From assembly GCF_900188245.1 (NCBI RefSeq), contig NZ_FZOK01000013.1, positions 62,001 to 126,000 of the forward strand: a stretch of 64,000 nucleotides of DNA, in the 5' to 3' direction. The translations under genes were made by a program, and so were the position numbers. The notes under the pieces were generated by a model. That model made no database searches, was not told the DNA's origin, and saw nothing but the letters and a program-made list of their open reading frames with translations. Position 1 is the first letter of the stretch. Every line of letters starts with the position of its first letter. Of the stretch, positions 36,457 to 45,108 are shown piece by piece. The DNA is from Belliella buryatensis. GTDB lineage: Bacteria > Bacteroidota > Bacteroidia > Cytophagales > Cyclobacteriaceae.

Positions 36457-37533
36457 CTACTCATCCATCCCAGAAGCCTTCATTTTCTCTACATTTTCGG
36501 CAAACCTTAGCGCAGATATAAACTCTTCAATATTGCCTTCCATCACATCTGGGAGGTTGTAGACAGTCTTGTTGATCCTATGGTCTGTTACACGGCTTTG
36601 AGGGTAATTGTAGGTTCTGATCTTATCTGAGCGATCTCCACTTCCTACCATGGATTTACGTTGGGCGCCTACGGCATCATTGTGCTTGGCAAGTTCGATT
36701 TCATAAAGTCTAGAGCGAAGAACCTTGAGCGCTTTTTCGAAGTTTTTGATCTGAGACTTTTCATCTTGACAAGTGACTACCAACCCTGAAGGAAGGTGAG
36801 TCAATCTGACAGCAGAGTAGGTAGTATTCACCGACTGTCCTCCAGGGCCAGAAGAGCAATATGTGTCTTTTCTGATTTCATTCATATTGATATTCACCTC
36901 TACCTCGTCCATCTCTGGCAGTACAGCAACTGAAGCAGCAGAAGTATGTACCCTTCCTTGTGTCTCAGTACTAGGGACACGCTGTACCCTGTGTACACCT
37001 GATTCATACTTCATCATGCCATACACGTCAGCTCCAGTGATGGTGCTGATAATCTCTTTGTAACCACCAGAAGAGCCAAAGGTCAAATCCAAAACTGTCA
37101 ATTTCCAGCCCTGCTTATCACAAAATCTCTGATACATACGAAATAGGTCTCCAGCAAAAATAGCCGCTTCGTCTCCGCCTGTACCTCCTCTGATCTCGAG
37201 AATACAATCTTTGGAGTCATTAGGATCTTTTGGAATTAACTGCTGCTTGAGATCCTCTTCGAGCTGAATCTGACGATCTTTGAGTTCATCTAATTCGGCC
37301 TTGGCCATATCTCTGAAGTCCTGATCTTTTTCCTTCTCGAGGATTTCTTTTGAGCTTTTGATATTATCCAACACCAATGTGTATTCATCTAGCAAGTCTA
37401 CCACTTTTTCCAAATCCTTATATTCTTTGGTCAATTTGGTGTATTTGCTCATGTCAGACATGGCATCTGGCTGAATGATCAGCTGGCCGACTTCTATAAA
37501 TCTATCTTTAAGCGCTTGTAATTTTTCAAGCAT
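36457..37533 (-). CDS. prfA: peptide chain release factor 1
   Basis: A 358-residue class I release factor. The catalytic GGQ sits in [18 protein letters not shown]. The anticodon-like tripeptide position reads PST in [14 protein letters not shown], matching the PxT of RF1 (UAA/UAG reading) and not the SPF of RF2. The N-terminal coiled coil and full length are normal. It is a single gene between the GNAT gene and uvrA, with 100-170 nt gaps on each side in which I see nothing recognisable. Confidence 0.96.
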   Translation of the reverse strand: MLEKLQALKDRFIEVGQLIIQPDAMSDMSKYTKLTKEYKDLEKVVDLLDEYTLVLDNIKSSKEILEKEKDQDFRDMAKAELDELKDRQIQLEEDLKQQLIPKDPNDSKDCILEIRGGTGGDEAAIFAGDLFRMYQRFCDKQGWKLTVLDLTFGSSGGYKEIISTITGADVYGMMKYESGVHRVQRVPSTETQGRVHTSAASVAVLPEMDEVEVNINMNEIRKDTYCSSGPGGQSVNTTYSAVRLTHLPSGLVVTCQDEKSQIKNFEKALKVLRSRLYEIELAKHNDAVGAQRKSMVGSGDRSDKIRTYNYPQSRVTDHRINKTVYNLPDVMEGNIEEFISALRFAENVEKMKASGMDE

Positions 37534-37636
37534 AGTTTCTTAACTTTTTGGAAGGGCAAAGATAACTTCTCTCCCTTTAGGATGAAAATAATTCTAATTA
37601 CTTAAGGGTTGATAGCTTCAGGGCGACGAATCAAGG

Positions 37637-40459
37637 CTAAATCCCATCAAAAGATTCTCTCAAATATTTTGCTGTATGGTTATTCTGAAGGTCTTTCATG
37701 TCTTCAGGTGTGCCTTGAAAGGTTAGATTCCCTCCTTTTTCCCCTCCTTCTGGCCCTAGGTCTATCACCCAGTCTGCAGATTTGATGACCTCAGTATTAT
37801 GTTCTATGATGATTACTGAGTGGCCTTGCTCAATCAAGGCATTGATAGAATGTAGGAGTTTCTTGATGTCGTGAAAATGAAGTCCAGTGGTAGGTTCATC
37901 AAATATAAAAAGAATATGATCACCAGATTTATTCCCTCCTTTGCCAAGAAAAGAGGCGAGCTTTACCCGCTGCGCTTCACCTCCAGAGAGGGTGTTAGAT
38001 GACTGTCCCATACCGATATAACCAAGTCCTACTTCTTGAAGGGGATGTAGCTTGTTGATGATTTGATTCTTCCCCGCAAAAAATTCCATCGCTTCATCAA
38101 TAGTCATATCCAAGATATCTGAGATGTCCTTGTCCTTATACTTGGCATCAAGGATTTCAGCTTTGAATCGCTTCCCTTTGCAGGCTTCACAAGTCAAATG
38201 GATGTCTGCCATGAACTGCATTTCTACGGTGACAGTACCTTCTCCTTGACAAGCTTCACACCTACCTCCATCAACATTGAAAGAAAAGAATGCAGGCTTA
38301 TAGCCCCGTTGCTTTGATGTGGGTAATTCGGAAAATAGTGTTCTGATGGCATCATAAGCTTTGACATAAGTGACCGGATTGGATCTTGATGACTTACCAA
38401 TTGGGTTTTGATCTACGAATTCTATTTGGGAGATTTTTTTATAGTCTCCTTCTACTTTGTCAAACTTTCCTGATTCATCGATGACAGTGCCTAATATCTT
38501 ACCCAAAGCTGGATACAATACCTTCTTGACCAAAGTTGATTTACCAGAACCACTTACTCCTGTGACTACGGTGAGGGTATTTAGAGGGAACTGTACAGTA
38601 AGGTTTTTCAGATTATTTTCTTTGGCTCCCTTTACCGTAATACTGTCTTTCCATTTTCTATTCCGCTCCTTGATATTGATTTTTTCTTCTCCACGAAGAT
38701 ATTGGGCTGTGTGGGTATGGGAGGAAGCTAAGAGTGCTTGGAGGTCACCTTGGAACATCAGCTGACCTCCATTGACACCAGCATCAGGGCCAATATCGAT
38801 GATTTCGTCTGCAGCCTTCATGATTTTCTCTTCGTGTTCTACGACAATTACAGTATTGCCTAGATCTCGGAGGGTTTTGAGTACCTCGATTAGCCTGTCT
38901 GTATCTCTTGGATGAAGTCCTATGCTTGGTTCGTCCAAGATATACATGGATCCTACCAAAGCTGAGCCTAAAGAAGTCGCTAACTTGATTCTTTGGAATT
39001 CGCCTCCAGAAAGACTCGAAGTAAGCCTATTCAAAGTCAGGTAGCCAAGACCTACTTTGTCAATATATTCTAATCTGTTCAGGATTTCTTTGAGTAGTCT
39101 ATTGGCTACTTTTTGTTCAGATGCTGAAAGCTGTAGGTTTTGGAAAAAATCCAAGGCCTTGTCAATTGGCATCAAAACTATGTCTGTGATGGAATGTGCT
39201 GCTATTTTGACATAAGAGGCATCTTTTCTCAATCTTGTACCCCTACAATCGGGACAGGTGGTTCTTCCCCTGAATCGAGAAAGCATCACTCGGTATTGGA
39301 TTTTGTGTGTTTTGCTTTCTAAGTCTTTGAAGAATGCATTGAGACCTTTGAAGTGGGAGTTGCCCGTCCAGAGTAGTTCTTGCTCAGCTTCTGTCAGGTC
39401 TTCGTATGCCCTATGAATGGGAAAGTCAAAATAAATCCCTTTTTTAAGCAAAGGTTCTAGCCACTTGCTCGTAGTCTCCCCTCTCCAAGGCGCAATAGCC
39501 CCTTCAAATACCGAGAGGGTTTTGTCAGGGATGACCAAGTCAGCGTCGATCCCTAACACTGAGCCAAAACCTTCACAAGTTTTGCATGCTCCGTAGGGAT
39601 TATTGAATGAAAAGAAGTTCACAGAAGGCAACTCAAAGCTGATGTCATCTAGCTCAAACTTGTCTGAGAAGGTCTTTTTGGTTTTTTCGGGGATCAAAAT
39701 GGTACATTCTCCATGACCTTCGTAGAAAGCTGTCTGTACTGAGTCAGCAATTCTGAATTGGTTGTCTTCATCTTCCTTTTGGACTGTAGCCCGGTCTATA
39801 AGAATTTCGTAATGACCTTTGGGAAGCTGTTTTTCTACTACCAAGTCTTCCACGAAGTGTGCTTCACCGTCTATCAGTATGCGAGTGAAGCCTTTTTGAA
39901 GTAGTAATTCTAATTCCTTGGCTTTGGATCTATCATTGAGGATTTGAAGTGGGCAGGAAATCATGACCCGATCCCCTTCCTCAAATGAATGAATATAGTC
40001 TACAACGTCTGTAACTGTGTGGTGCTTAACTTCTTCGCCACTGACAGGAGAATAGGTCCTTCCGATTCTACTGAAGAGTAGCTTGAGGTAGTCATAGATC
40101 TCCGTGGTAGTTCCTACGGTCGAGCGGGGGTTTTTTGTGCTAACTTTTTGCTGAATCGCAATAGCAGGGGAAACACCCTTGATGTACTCTACATCGGGTT
40201 TTCCCATCCTTCCAAGAAACTGTCTGGCATAAGAACTCAAACTCTCCACGTACATTCGCTGTCCCTCAGCAAAAAGTGTATCGAAAGCTAAAGAGGACTT
40301 TCCTGAACCTGATAGGCCTGTAACTACTACAAGTCTATTTCTAGGAATCGCTACACTGAGGCTTTTGAGGTTATTTACCTTAGCATTTTTGATGATAATG
40401 TATTCCTTGGGATCAAGGTCGTCTACTGATGTATGTCGTACAGTGGTGCTTAAATTCAT
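37637..40459 (-). CDS. uvrA: excinuclease ABC subunit A
   Basis: A 940-residue damage-recognition ATPase of nucleotide excision repair. It contains two ABC ATPase modules: Walker [10 protein letters not shown] and GVSGSGKST, signatures [12 protein letters not shown] and [12 protein letters not shown], and Walker [12 protein letters not shown] and [10 protein letters not shown]. Zinc-binding cysteine clusters are at CKTC/CPDC and CEAC/CEAC. Length is that of the main UvrA. The ATG at 40459 is preferred to an in-frame TTG at 40468, which would add three residues. uvrB and uvrC are not in the window. Confidence 0.96.
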   Translation of the reverse strand: MNLSTTVRHTSVDDLDPKEYIIIKNAKVNNLKSLSVAIPRNRLVVVTGLSGSGKSSLAFDTLFAEGQRMYVESLSSYARQFLGRMGKPDVEYIKGVSPAIAIQQKVSTKNPRSTVGTTTEIYDYLKLLFSRIGRTYSPVSGEEVKHHTVTDVVDYIHSFEEGDRVMISCPLQILNDRSKAKELELLLQKGFTRILIDGEAHFVEDLVVEKQLPKGHYEILIDRATVQKEDEDNQFRIADSVQTAFYEGHGECTILIPEKTKKTFSDKFELDDISFELPSVNFFSFNNPYGACKTCEGFGSVLGIDADLVIPDKTLSVFEGAIAPWRGETTSKWLEPLLKKGIYFDFPIHRAYEDLTEAEQELLWTGNSHFKGLNAFFKDLESKTHKIQYRVMLSRFRGRTTCPDCRGTRLRKDASYVKIAAHSITDIVLMPIDKALDFFQNLQLSASEQKVANRLLKEILNRLEYIDKVGLGYLTLNRLTSSLSGGEFQRIKLATSLGSALVGSMYILDEPSIGLHPRDTDRLIEVLKTLRDLGNTVIVVEHEEKIMKAADEIIDIGPDAGVNGGQLMFQGDLQALLASSHTHTAQYLRGEEKINIKERNRKWKDSITVKGAKENNLKNLTVQFPLNTLTVVTGVSGSGKSTLVKKVLYPALGKILGTVIDESGKFDKVEGDYKKISQIEFVDQNPIGKSSRSNPVTYVKAYDAIRTLFSELPTSKQRGYKPAFFSFNVDGGRCEACQGEGTVTVEMQFMADIHLTCEACKGKRFKAEILDAKYKDKDISDILDMTIDEAMEFFAGKNQIINKLHPLQEVGLGYIGMGQSSNTLSGGEAQRVKLASFLGKGGNKSGDHILFIFDEPTTGLHFHDIKKLLHSINALIEQGHSVIIIEHNTEVIKSADWVIDLGPEGGEKGGNLTFQGTPEDMKDLQNNHTAKYLRESFDGI

Positions 40460-40510
40460 AACGCGCAAAGTTACCCAAACAACAGCTGAAAAGATAATTT
40501 GTTGGAAATT

Positions 40511-41095
40511 TTAGCCTTCAACTAACCATAAAACATAGGCATACGCAAAATACCTAAGAATCCTCAAAAGACTGTAAAGCGTATACTTCATTCTCGACAT
40601 TCCTCCTGCCCCAGCCATCAATGCAATAGCAGAAAACGGTAGTGGACTGATTGATGCAACAATAACTAAATATGCTCCGAACTTTTGCAATAATAAGAGG
40701 TATTTTTGAACATACTTGTTTTTGACTTTCTCCAGATTGAGTTTTTCTTTCAATAGTGAACCTAGAGAAAAATTAAAATATCCAGCTGCATAAGAAATAG
40801 TCGCTAGCATACCAATGCTCAAAAAATAGGGCCCAATATGACCAGTCTCTAATGACCATAGCATAAATACTTCTGGTGGGATGATGCCGAAAAGTATTTC
40901 TGAACCAATATATATCAACAATACAAGCGGTGTATTATTGTAGATAGGTCCAAACCTAGAAAGACGCTCTGATTCATCCATGCTTTCCCTGAGCAAATAA
41001 AAAAGCAAGATCAGGATAGCGAGGAGAATAAAACCCCGGAACATATTTCGAATTAAGAATTTTGATTTTTCAGTTTTGATGAAATTAGGAGCCAT
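40511..41095 (-). CDS. VTT/DedA-like inner-membrane protein
   Basis: A 194-residue protein with about five hydrophobic helices. The glycine-rich segment [21 protein letters not shown] resembles the conserved re-entrant loop of VTT (SNARE-associated/DedA/YqaA) proteins, and the N-terminal region [17 protein letters not shown] could be the paired loop. Members are thought to act in lipid scrambling or polyprenyl-phosphate recycling; for this short divergent member the assignment is tentative. It ends 52 nt upstream of uvrA on the same strand and diverges from slyD. Confidence 0.65.
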   Translation of the reverse strand: MAPNFIKTEKSKFLIRNMFRGFILLAILILLFYLLRESMDESERLSRFGPIYNNTPLVLLIYIGSEILFGIIPPEVFMLWSLETGHIGPYFLSIGMLATISYAAGYFNFSLGSLLKEKLNLEKVKNKYVQKYLLLLQKFGAYLVIVASISPLPFSAIALMAGAGGMSRMKYTLYSLLRILRYFAYAYVLWLVEG

Positions 41096-41198
41096 AGAAA
41101 TGCTTCGGATTTCCTGTGTTGAATTGAAATCTAAAATAGAGGACTTTTCGATCTATTTTGATTTCTTTTGTGTTCAATATTGTCAATCAAAATGAATT

Positions 41199-41711
41199 AT
41201 GAAAATAGAGAAGCATAAAGTTGTAGCTGTCAGCTACGAGCTCCATGTGGATGATGGGGAGAATGGAAAAACCTTTTTTGAAAAAGTAGAAAGAGATAAG
41301 CCTTTTTATTTTTTATTTGGAGCGGGCAATACGCTTCCAGCATTGGAAGATGCGCTTCAGAGTAAGGTTGTCGGTGACACTTTCGAGGTTTTTATTGATT
41401 TTGAAAATGCTTATGGTGACTATGACGAAAGTAAGACGGCCATTATTCCCAAGGCAAACTTCAAGGAAAACGGGAAGAAGAACCCTCAAATGTTGAAAGT
41501 AGGGAAGGTCATACCCATGCAAGACGATCAAGGCAATCAATTGAGAGGGGAGATCACCAAGATAGACTATAAGGGAGTTCATATGGATTTCAATTCGCCC
41601 TTAGCGGGCTTAGATTTATATTTTCAGGGTGAAGTAATTTCAATCCGAGATGCAGAGCAAGAAGAGATAGATCATGGTCATGTGCATGGTCCAGGAGGAC
41701 ACCATCATTAA
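41199..41711 (+). CDS. slyD: FKBP-type peptidyl-prolyl isomerase, SlyD family
   Basis: A 170-residue cytosolic prolyl isomerase and chaperone. It shows the split FKBP domain with an inserted flap (IF) domain: FLFGAGNTLPALEDAL, then VFIDFENAYGDYDESK, the insert around residues 75-120, and the return strand GLDLYFQGEVISIRDA. The C-terminus is a short His-rich tail (HGHVHGPGGHHH), shorter than E. coli SlyD but of the nickel-binding type. It is convergent with the helicase gene, and its terminator overlaps that gene's last codons. Confidence 0.93.
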   Translation: MKIEKHKVVAVSYELHVDDGENGKTFFEKVERDKPFYFLFGAGNTLPALEDALQSKVVGDTFEVFIDFENAYGDYDESKTAIIPKANFKENGKKNPQMLKVGKVIPMQDDQGNQLRGEITKIDYKGVHMDFNSPLAGLDLYFQGEVISIRDAEQEEIDHGHVHGPGGHHH

Positions 41712-41718
41712 GAATCAA

Positions 41719-41755
41719 AAAAAGGAGGTTAAGCTACTGCTTAACCTCCTTTTTT
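41719..41755. terminator. bidirectional terminator overlapping helicase 3' end
   Basis: A perfect 16-bp stem (41719-41734 with 41739-41754) with a 4-nt loop and flanking A- and T-runs. The right arm contains the stop codon and last codons (Lys-Lys-Gly-Gly) of the minus-strand helicase gene. Confidence 0.85.
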
Positions 41756-43105
41756 CTTCCATTTCCCTTGGGTTTTCATCTGATTTCTATTACGCTTGGC
41801 TTTTGAGTTTTTGTTGCCTCGTTTTTCTTTTGCTTTGTTAGGGTTAGCTGTTGGTCGGGCTTTTTTCTCGTGAAAACCACCCTTGAAGTCTGGGTTGTCT
41901 TTTCGTTTTTGATTGTCTATTTCTCTTTCATAGCCTTGTTTTTCTATGAAAGGTGTAGGTGCAACACTGACTTCTGTTGGTATTTGACTTTCGGGAACTG
42001 ATATCCTGATGATTTCTTCAATTTTCTCAAAATGCCAAACCTCGGCTGGGTTGATAAAGGTAAAGGCCTTACCTTCATTTTCAGCTCTGCCTGTTCTGCC
42101 TATTCTGTGTACATAATCTTCATAGATCAGGGGAACATCAAAATTGATCACGTGGCTAACCATGGAAATATCTAATCCACGAGCCGCCACATCAGTAGCT
42201 ACCAAAATCCTTACACTTCCTGCTTTGAAGTCTTCCATGGAGTTGATTCTCGTGTTTTGACCTTTGTTGGCATGGATCACACGTATTTCTCCTAGTTGCT
42301 TTCGTTGCAAATAACTAAAAACTGACTCTGCGTTTTTTCTTGATTTGGTAAAAATGATCACCCGATTTACAGACTCGTCCTGCAGTAGGTATTCAAGCAG
42401 ATTGATTTTAGTCTTGATGTTTGGTACGTAATACTTGGTCTGTTGTATAGTTTCTGCGGTGGTAGCTTGAGCAGTGACTTCTATTCGCTCTGGAAACTCG
42501 AGGAATTCAGCAGAAAGGTTCTCCACTCTTGATCCGAAGGTAGCTGAAAAGAGTAGGTTCTGTCGTTTGCTCGGGATTACTTCTAGGATTCCCCTAATTT
42601 GAGGCATAAAGCCCATGTCTAGCATCTTGTCTGCTTCATCCATGACCATCGTTTTGAGGTCTCTGACGTAGATTTCCCCTTTTTTGTAGAGATCTAGGAA
42701 TCTTCCCGGGGTAGAGATGATAATATCTACACCTGCTTGGAGTTTTTCAATCTGAGTTTTAGGGCCAATGCCACCATATAGACATACATATCTCAAATCA
42801 GTGTATTTCCCAAATTGAATCACAGCTTCTTCTATCTGCATGCAAAGTTCTCTAGTAGGAGCTAAAATCAATGCTCTAGGATGTTGACCTTGTGCATACT
42901 TGATTTTGAATAGTACAGGAAGGACATAGGCGGCTGTCTTTCCAGTACCTGTCTGTGCGATACCCAACACATCATGTCCAGCCAATGCCAATGGAATGGC
43001 TTTTTCTTGAATAGGTGTGGGCTTGGTATAGCCCGCCTCCTTGACAGCTTCCATTAGCTGTTTATTCAATTTAAAATTCTCAAAAGATAGAAGGCTATCA
43101 GACAT
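41741..43105 (-). CDS. DEAD-box ATP-dependent RNA helicase (RhlE-like)
   Basis: A 454-residue helicase. In order: Q motif (YTKPTPIQEKAIP), Walker A AQTGTGKT, PTRELCMQ, TPGRFLD, DEAD (VMDEADKMLDMG), SAT, and in domain 2 ARGLDI and HRIGRTGRAENEG. After residue 375 comes a basic, low-complexity tail rich in Lys, Asn and Arg, typical of RhlE-type proteins that act on ribosome assembly or cold-structured RNA. The final codons form part of the shared terminator stem. Confidence 0.94.
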   Translation of the reverse strand: MSDSLLSFENFKLNKQLMEAVKEAGYTKPTPIQEKAIPLALAGHDVLGIAQTGTGKTAAYVLPVLFKIKYAQGQHPRALILAPTRELCMQIEEAVIQFGKYTDLRYVCLYGGIGPKTQIEKLQAGVDIIISTPGRFLDLYKKGEIYVRDLKTMVMDEADKMLDMGFMPQIRGILEVIPSKRQNLLFSATFGSRVENLSAEFLEFPERIEVTAQATTAETIQQTKYYVPNIKTKINLLEYLLQDESVNRVIIFTKSRKNAESVFSYLQRKQLGEIRVIHANKGQNTRINSMEDFKAGSVRILVATDVAARGLDISMVSHVINFDVPLIYEDYVHRIGRTGRAENEGKAFTFINPAEVWHFEKIEEIIRISVPESQIPTEVSVAPTPFIEKQGYEREIDNQKRKDNPDFKGGFHEKKARPTANPNKAKEKRGNKNSKAKRNRNQMKTQGKWKKKGG

Positions 43106-43241
43106 GTTTGTTTAATTTTACAGGATAAGGGAAAAAGAAAAAGAAAAACTCAAAATTGATTTTTCTAGTTAATTACGACTATATGCTTTTTCCATTTAGG
43201 ATAAATTGAATCAAAAACCTTTCATCAAATCTTAACAACCC

Positions 43242-44591
43242 ATGAAAAGTATTTTAATAACAGGTGCAAATATAGTAAATGAAGGTAAGATTACCCCGAT
43301 GGATATTTTGATCCAGGATGGGGTGTTCTATAATATAGGAAAAGATTTGTCTGAGTTTGAGGCTGACATCCATATTGATGCTAGTGGAAAATACATTTTC
43401 CCTGGGCTAATCGATGATCAGGTACATTTCAGAGAGCCGGGGCTGACTCATAAGGCTGATATCTATACAGAGAGTAAGTCTGCGGTAGCGGGTGGAATTA
43501 CTTCTTACATGGAGATGCCTAATACCGTGCCTCAGGCGACGACCATTGAACTTCTTGAAGATAAATACAAAATAGCTGCCGAAAAATCCCTTGCGAACTA
43601 TTCTTTTTTCTTTGGTGCTACCAATGATAACATTGAAGAGATCCTAAGAGTAGATCCTCAAAATGTCTGTGGAATCAAGGTTTTTCAAGGTTCTTCTACT
43701 GGCAACATGCTGGTAGATAATCAAGAAAGCCTCAGGAGAATATTTGCAGAATGCAAGCTCCTGATCGCAACGCACAGTGAAAATGACAATATCATCAAGG
43801 AAAACTTGGAGAAGTACAAGGATGAATTTGGAGATGATATTCCACCTAGCTACCATCCAAAAATCAGGTCAGAAGAAGCCTGCTATGACGCCTCCAAGAG
43901 GGTAGTAGATCTTGCTAGACAATATGGTACCAAGCTCCATGTGTTGCACATTAGTACAGGTAGAGAAGTGGAATTGTTTGATGATAGACTTCCGCTAGAA
44001 GAAAAACGCATCACTGCCGAGGCATGTATCCATCACCTGTGGTTCTCAGATGAAGACTATGAAGAGAAAGGAAATTTCATCAAATGGAATCCTGCTGTCA
44101 AAACTGCTGTGGACAGAGATAAAATCCTAGAAGGTGTTCTCAAAGGAAATATTGATGTGATCGCTACTGACCATGCACCACATACCCTGGAGGAAAAAGG
44201 AGAGAAATACCTCAAAGCTCCTTCAGGAGGGCCCCTTGCACAGCATAGTTTGGTTGCCATGTTGGACTTGTATCATGCTGGAAAAATCAGATTGGATCAG
44301 ATTGCGCAAAAAATGTGTCACAATGTTGCCATCTTATTTGAGATTGAAAAAAGGGGGTATATCAGACCAGGCTATCATGCTGACTTGGTGATCGTAGATC
44401 TAGATAATCCATGGACTGTGTCGCGAGACAATGTACTTTCCAAATGTGGTTGGTCTCCATTTGAAGGACATACTTTCAAATCAAAAGTAACCCATACGAT
44501 CGTTTCTGGACATTTGGCGTACGAGAATGGTACATTCCACGAAGAGAAAAAAGGAGCGCGCTTGAAATTTTCCAGAAAAATAATTGACTAG
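43242..44591 (+). CDS. pyrC: dihydroorotase
   Basis: A 449-residue amidohydrolase that forms dihydroorotate in pyrimidine synthesis. The sequence follows class I dihydroorotase: FREPGLTHKADI, the likely carboxylated Lys in GIKVFQGSSTGNM, His ligands in ATHSEND and LHVLHIST, and Asp in ATDHAPHT with PSGGPLAQHS. The first metal-binding motif, usually HxH, reads QVH (Gln60, His62). From memory this variant is widespread in Bacteroidota dihydroorotases, so it is probably a phylum feature and not decay. Allantoinase or hydantoinase are less likely. No neighbouring pyr genes. Confidence 0.88.
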   Translation: MKSILITGANIVNEGKITPMDILIQDGVFYNIGKDLSEFEADIHIDASGKYIFPGLIDDQVHFREPGLTHKADIYTESKSAVAGGITSYMEMPNTVPQATTIELLEDKYKIAAEKSLANYSFFFGATNDNIEEILRVDPQNVCGIKVFQGSSTGNMLVDNQESLRRIFAECKLLIATHSENDNIIKENLEKYKDEFGDDIPPSYHPKIRSEEACYDASKRVVDLARQYGTKLHVLHISTGREVELFDDRLPLEEKRITAEACIHHLWFSDEDYEEKGNFIKWNPAVKTAVDRDKILEGVLKGNIDVIATDHAPHTLEEKGEKYLKAPSGGPLAQHSLVAMLDLYHAGKIRLDQIAQKMCHNVAILFEIEKRGYIRPGYHADLVIVDLDNPWTVSRDNVLSKCGWSPFEGHTFKSKVTHTIVSGHLAYENGTFHEEKKGARLKFSRKIID

Positions 44592-44595
44592 GGTA

Positions 44596-44626
44596 TTGTT
44601 TACCAAAAAACCGGATATTACCTTTG
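44596..44626 (+). promoter_or_regulatory. Bacteroidota sigma70-type promoter of tRNA-His
   Basis: TTG (44596-44598), a 20-nt spacer and TACCTTTG (44619-44626) are a full match to TTG-N19-21-TAnnTTTG, 41 nt before the tRNA. Confidence 0.75.
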
Positions 44627-44667
44627 CAGTCCAATCAGGCATCAGGCTTGATTCGAAGCGTTAAAAT

Positions 44668-44742
44668 GGTGGTTGTAGCTCAGCTGGTTAGAGCGCTGGT
44701 TTGTGGATCCAGAGGTCGCCGGTTCGAACCCGGTCTTCCACC
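44668..44742 (+). tRNA. tRNA-His (anticodon GTG)
   Basis: The cloverleaf can be drawn completely. The extra G at -1 typical of tRNA-His is at 44668; acceptor strand 44669-44675; D arm with GCTC/GAGC; anticodon stem CTGGT/TCCAG with anticodon GTG at 44703-44705; T arm with TTCGAAC loop at 44723-44729; acceptor return 44735-44741; discriminator C at 44742. The 3' CCA is not encoded (CAA follows). The acceptor stem has T-T oppositions at pairs 5:68 and 6:67, and the last anticodon-stem pair is also T-T. A promoter and a terminator flank the gene. Confidence 0.95.
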
Positions 44743-44747
44743 CAAAG

Positions 44748-44771
44748 CCCCTCTTTTTAGAGGGGTTTTTT
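44748..44771 (+). terminator. terminator of tRNA-His
   Basis: A perfect 7-bp GC-rich stem (44748-44754 with 44759-44765), a 4-nt loop and a six-T tail. Confidence 0.85.
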
Positions 44772-44800
44772 CATTTTTAACAAATAAAATTGAACTATTG

Positions 44801-44815
44801 TGGCATAAATTTTGT
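44801..44815 (+). promoter_or_regulatory. sigma54-like (-24/-12) promoter candidate
   Basis: TGGCATAAATTTTGT fits the sigma54 consensus TGGCAC-N5-TTGC with GG and TG at the right spacing; the final C of TTGC is T, and the sixth base is T instead of C. It would place the transcript start about 30 nt before the ATG at 44858. Confidence 0.4.
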
Positions 44816-44857
44816 CTCAAAAAATATAAAATTTTAAAAATCAAAAGAAATACGGCA

Positions 44858-44998
44858 ATGTTTACATTATTCAAAGCTTCGCCAAAATTCCCAAAAATAC
44901 AGCCTGTGAACTTAAAGTTCATTCAGTGCTATTTTGAAAAGTTTGAGGAGTCTCTCCGCAACTTTGAAGAATTACAAAAAGAAAGTATGGGCTCTTAA
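44858..44998 (+). CDS. small protein of 46 residues, unknown function
   Basis: A 46-residue ORF beginning MFTLFKASPKFPKIQPVN and ending in a helical, Glu-rich stretch (YFEKFEESLRNFEELQKE). There is no signal peptide or TM helix. The case for a real gene is its context: a sigma54-like promoter 43 nt upstream, the upstream tRNA sealed off by its own terminator, and a perfect terminator hairpin 15 nt after the stop. A longer reading frame entering from the tRNA region exists but runs through the tRNA and its terminator, so ATG 44858 is chosen. I do not recognise the family. Confidence 0.55.
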   Translation: MFTLFKASPKFPKIQPVNLKFIQCYFEKFEESLRNFEELQKESMGS

Positions 44999-45012
44999 GT
45001 CGAGATATTATT

Positions 45013-45043
45013 AAAGGTTATGGAAACATAACCTTTATTTTTT
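45013..45043 (+). terminator. terminator of the 46-residue protein gene
   Basis: A perfect 10-bp stem (45013-45022 with 45027-45036) with a GAAA tetraloop, followed by ATTTTTTG. Confidence 0.85.
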
Positions 45044-45108
45044 GCTAGAATATTTTTCTTTCGGGATGGAAAAACTATTTTTATGGAAATCTCCAAACTT
45101 TTGACCAA

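Noticed and set aside
44624-44998. A 124-codon plus-strand open frame covering the tRNA-His region
   Set aside because: Its first half reads through the tRNA gene and its terminator; only the part from ATG 44858 has independent support.
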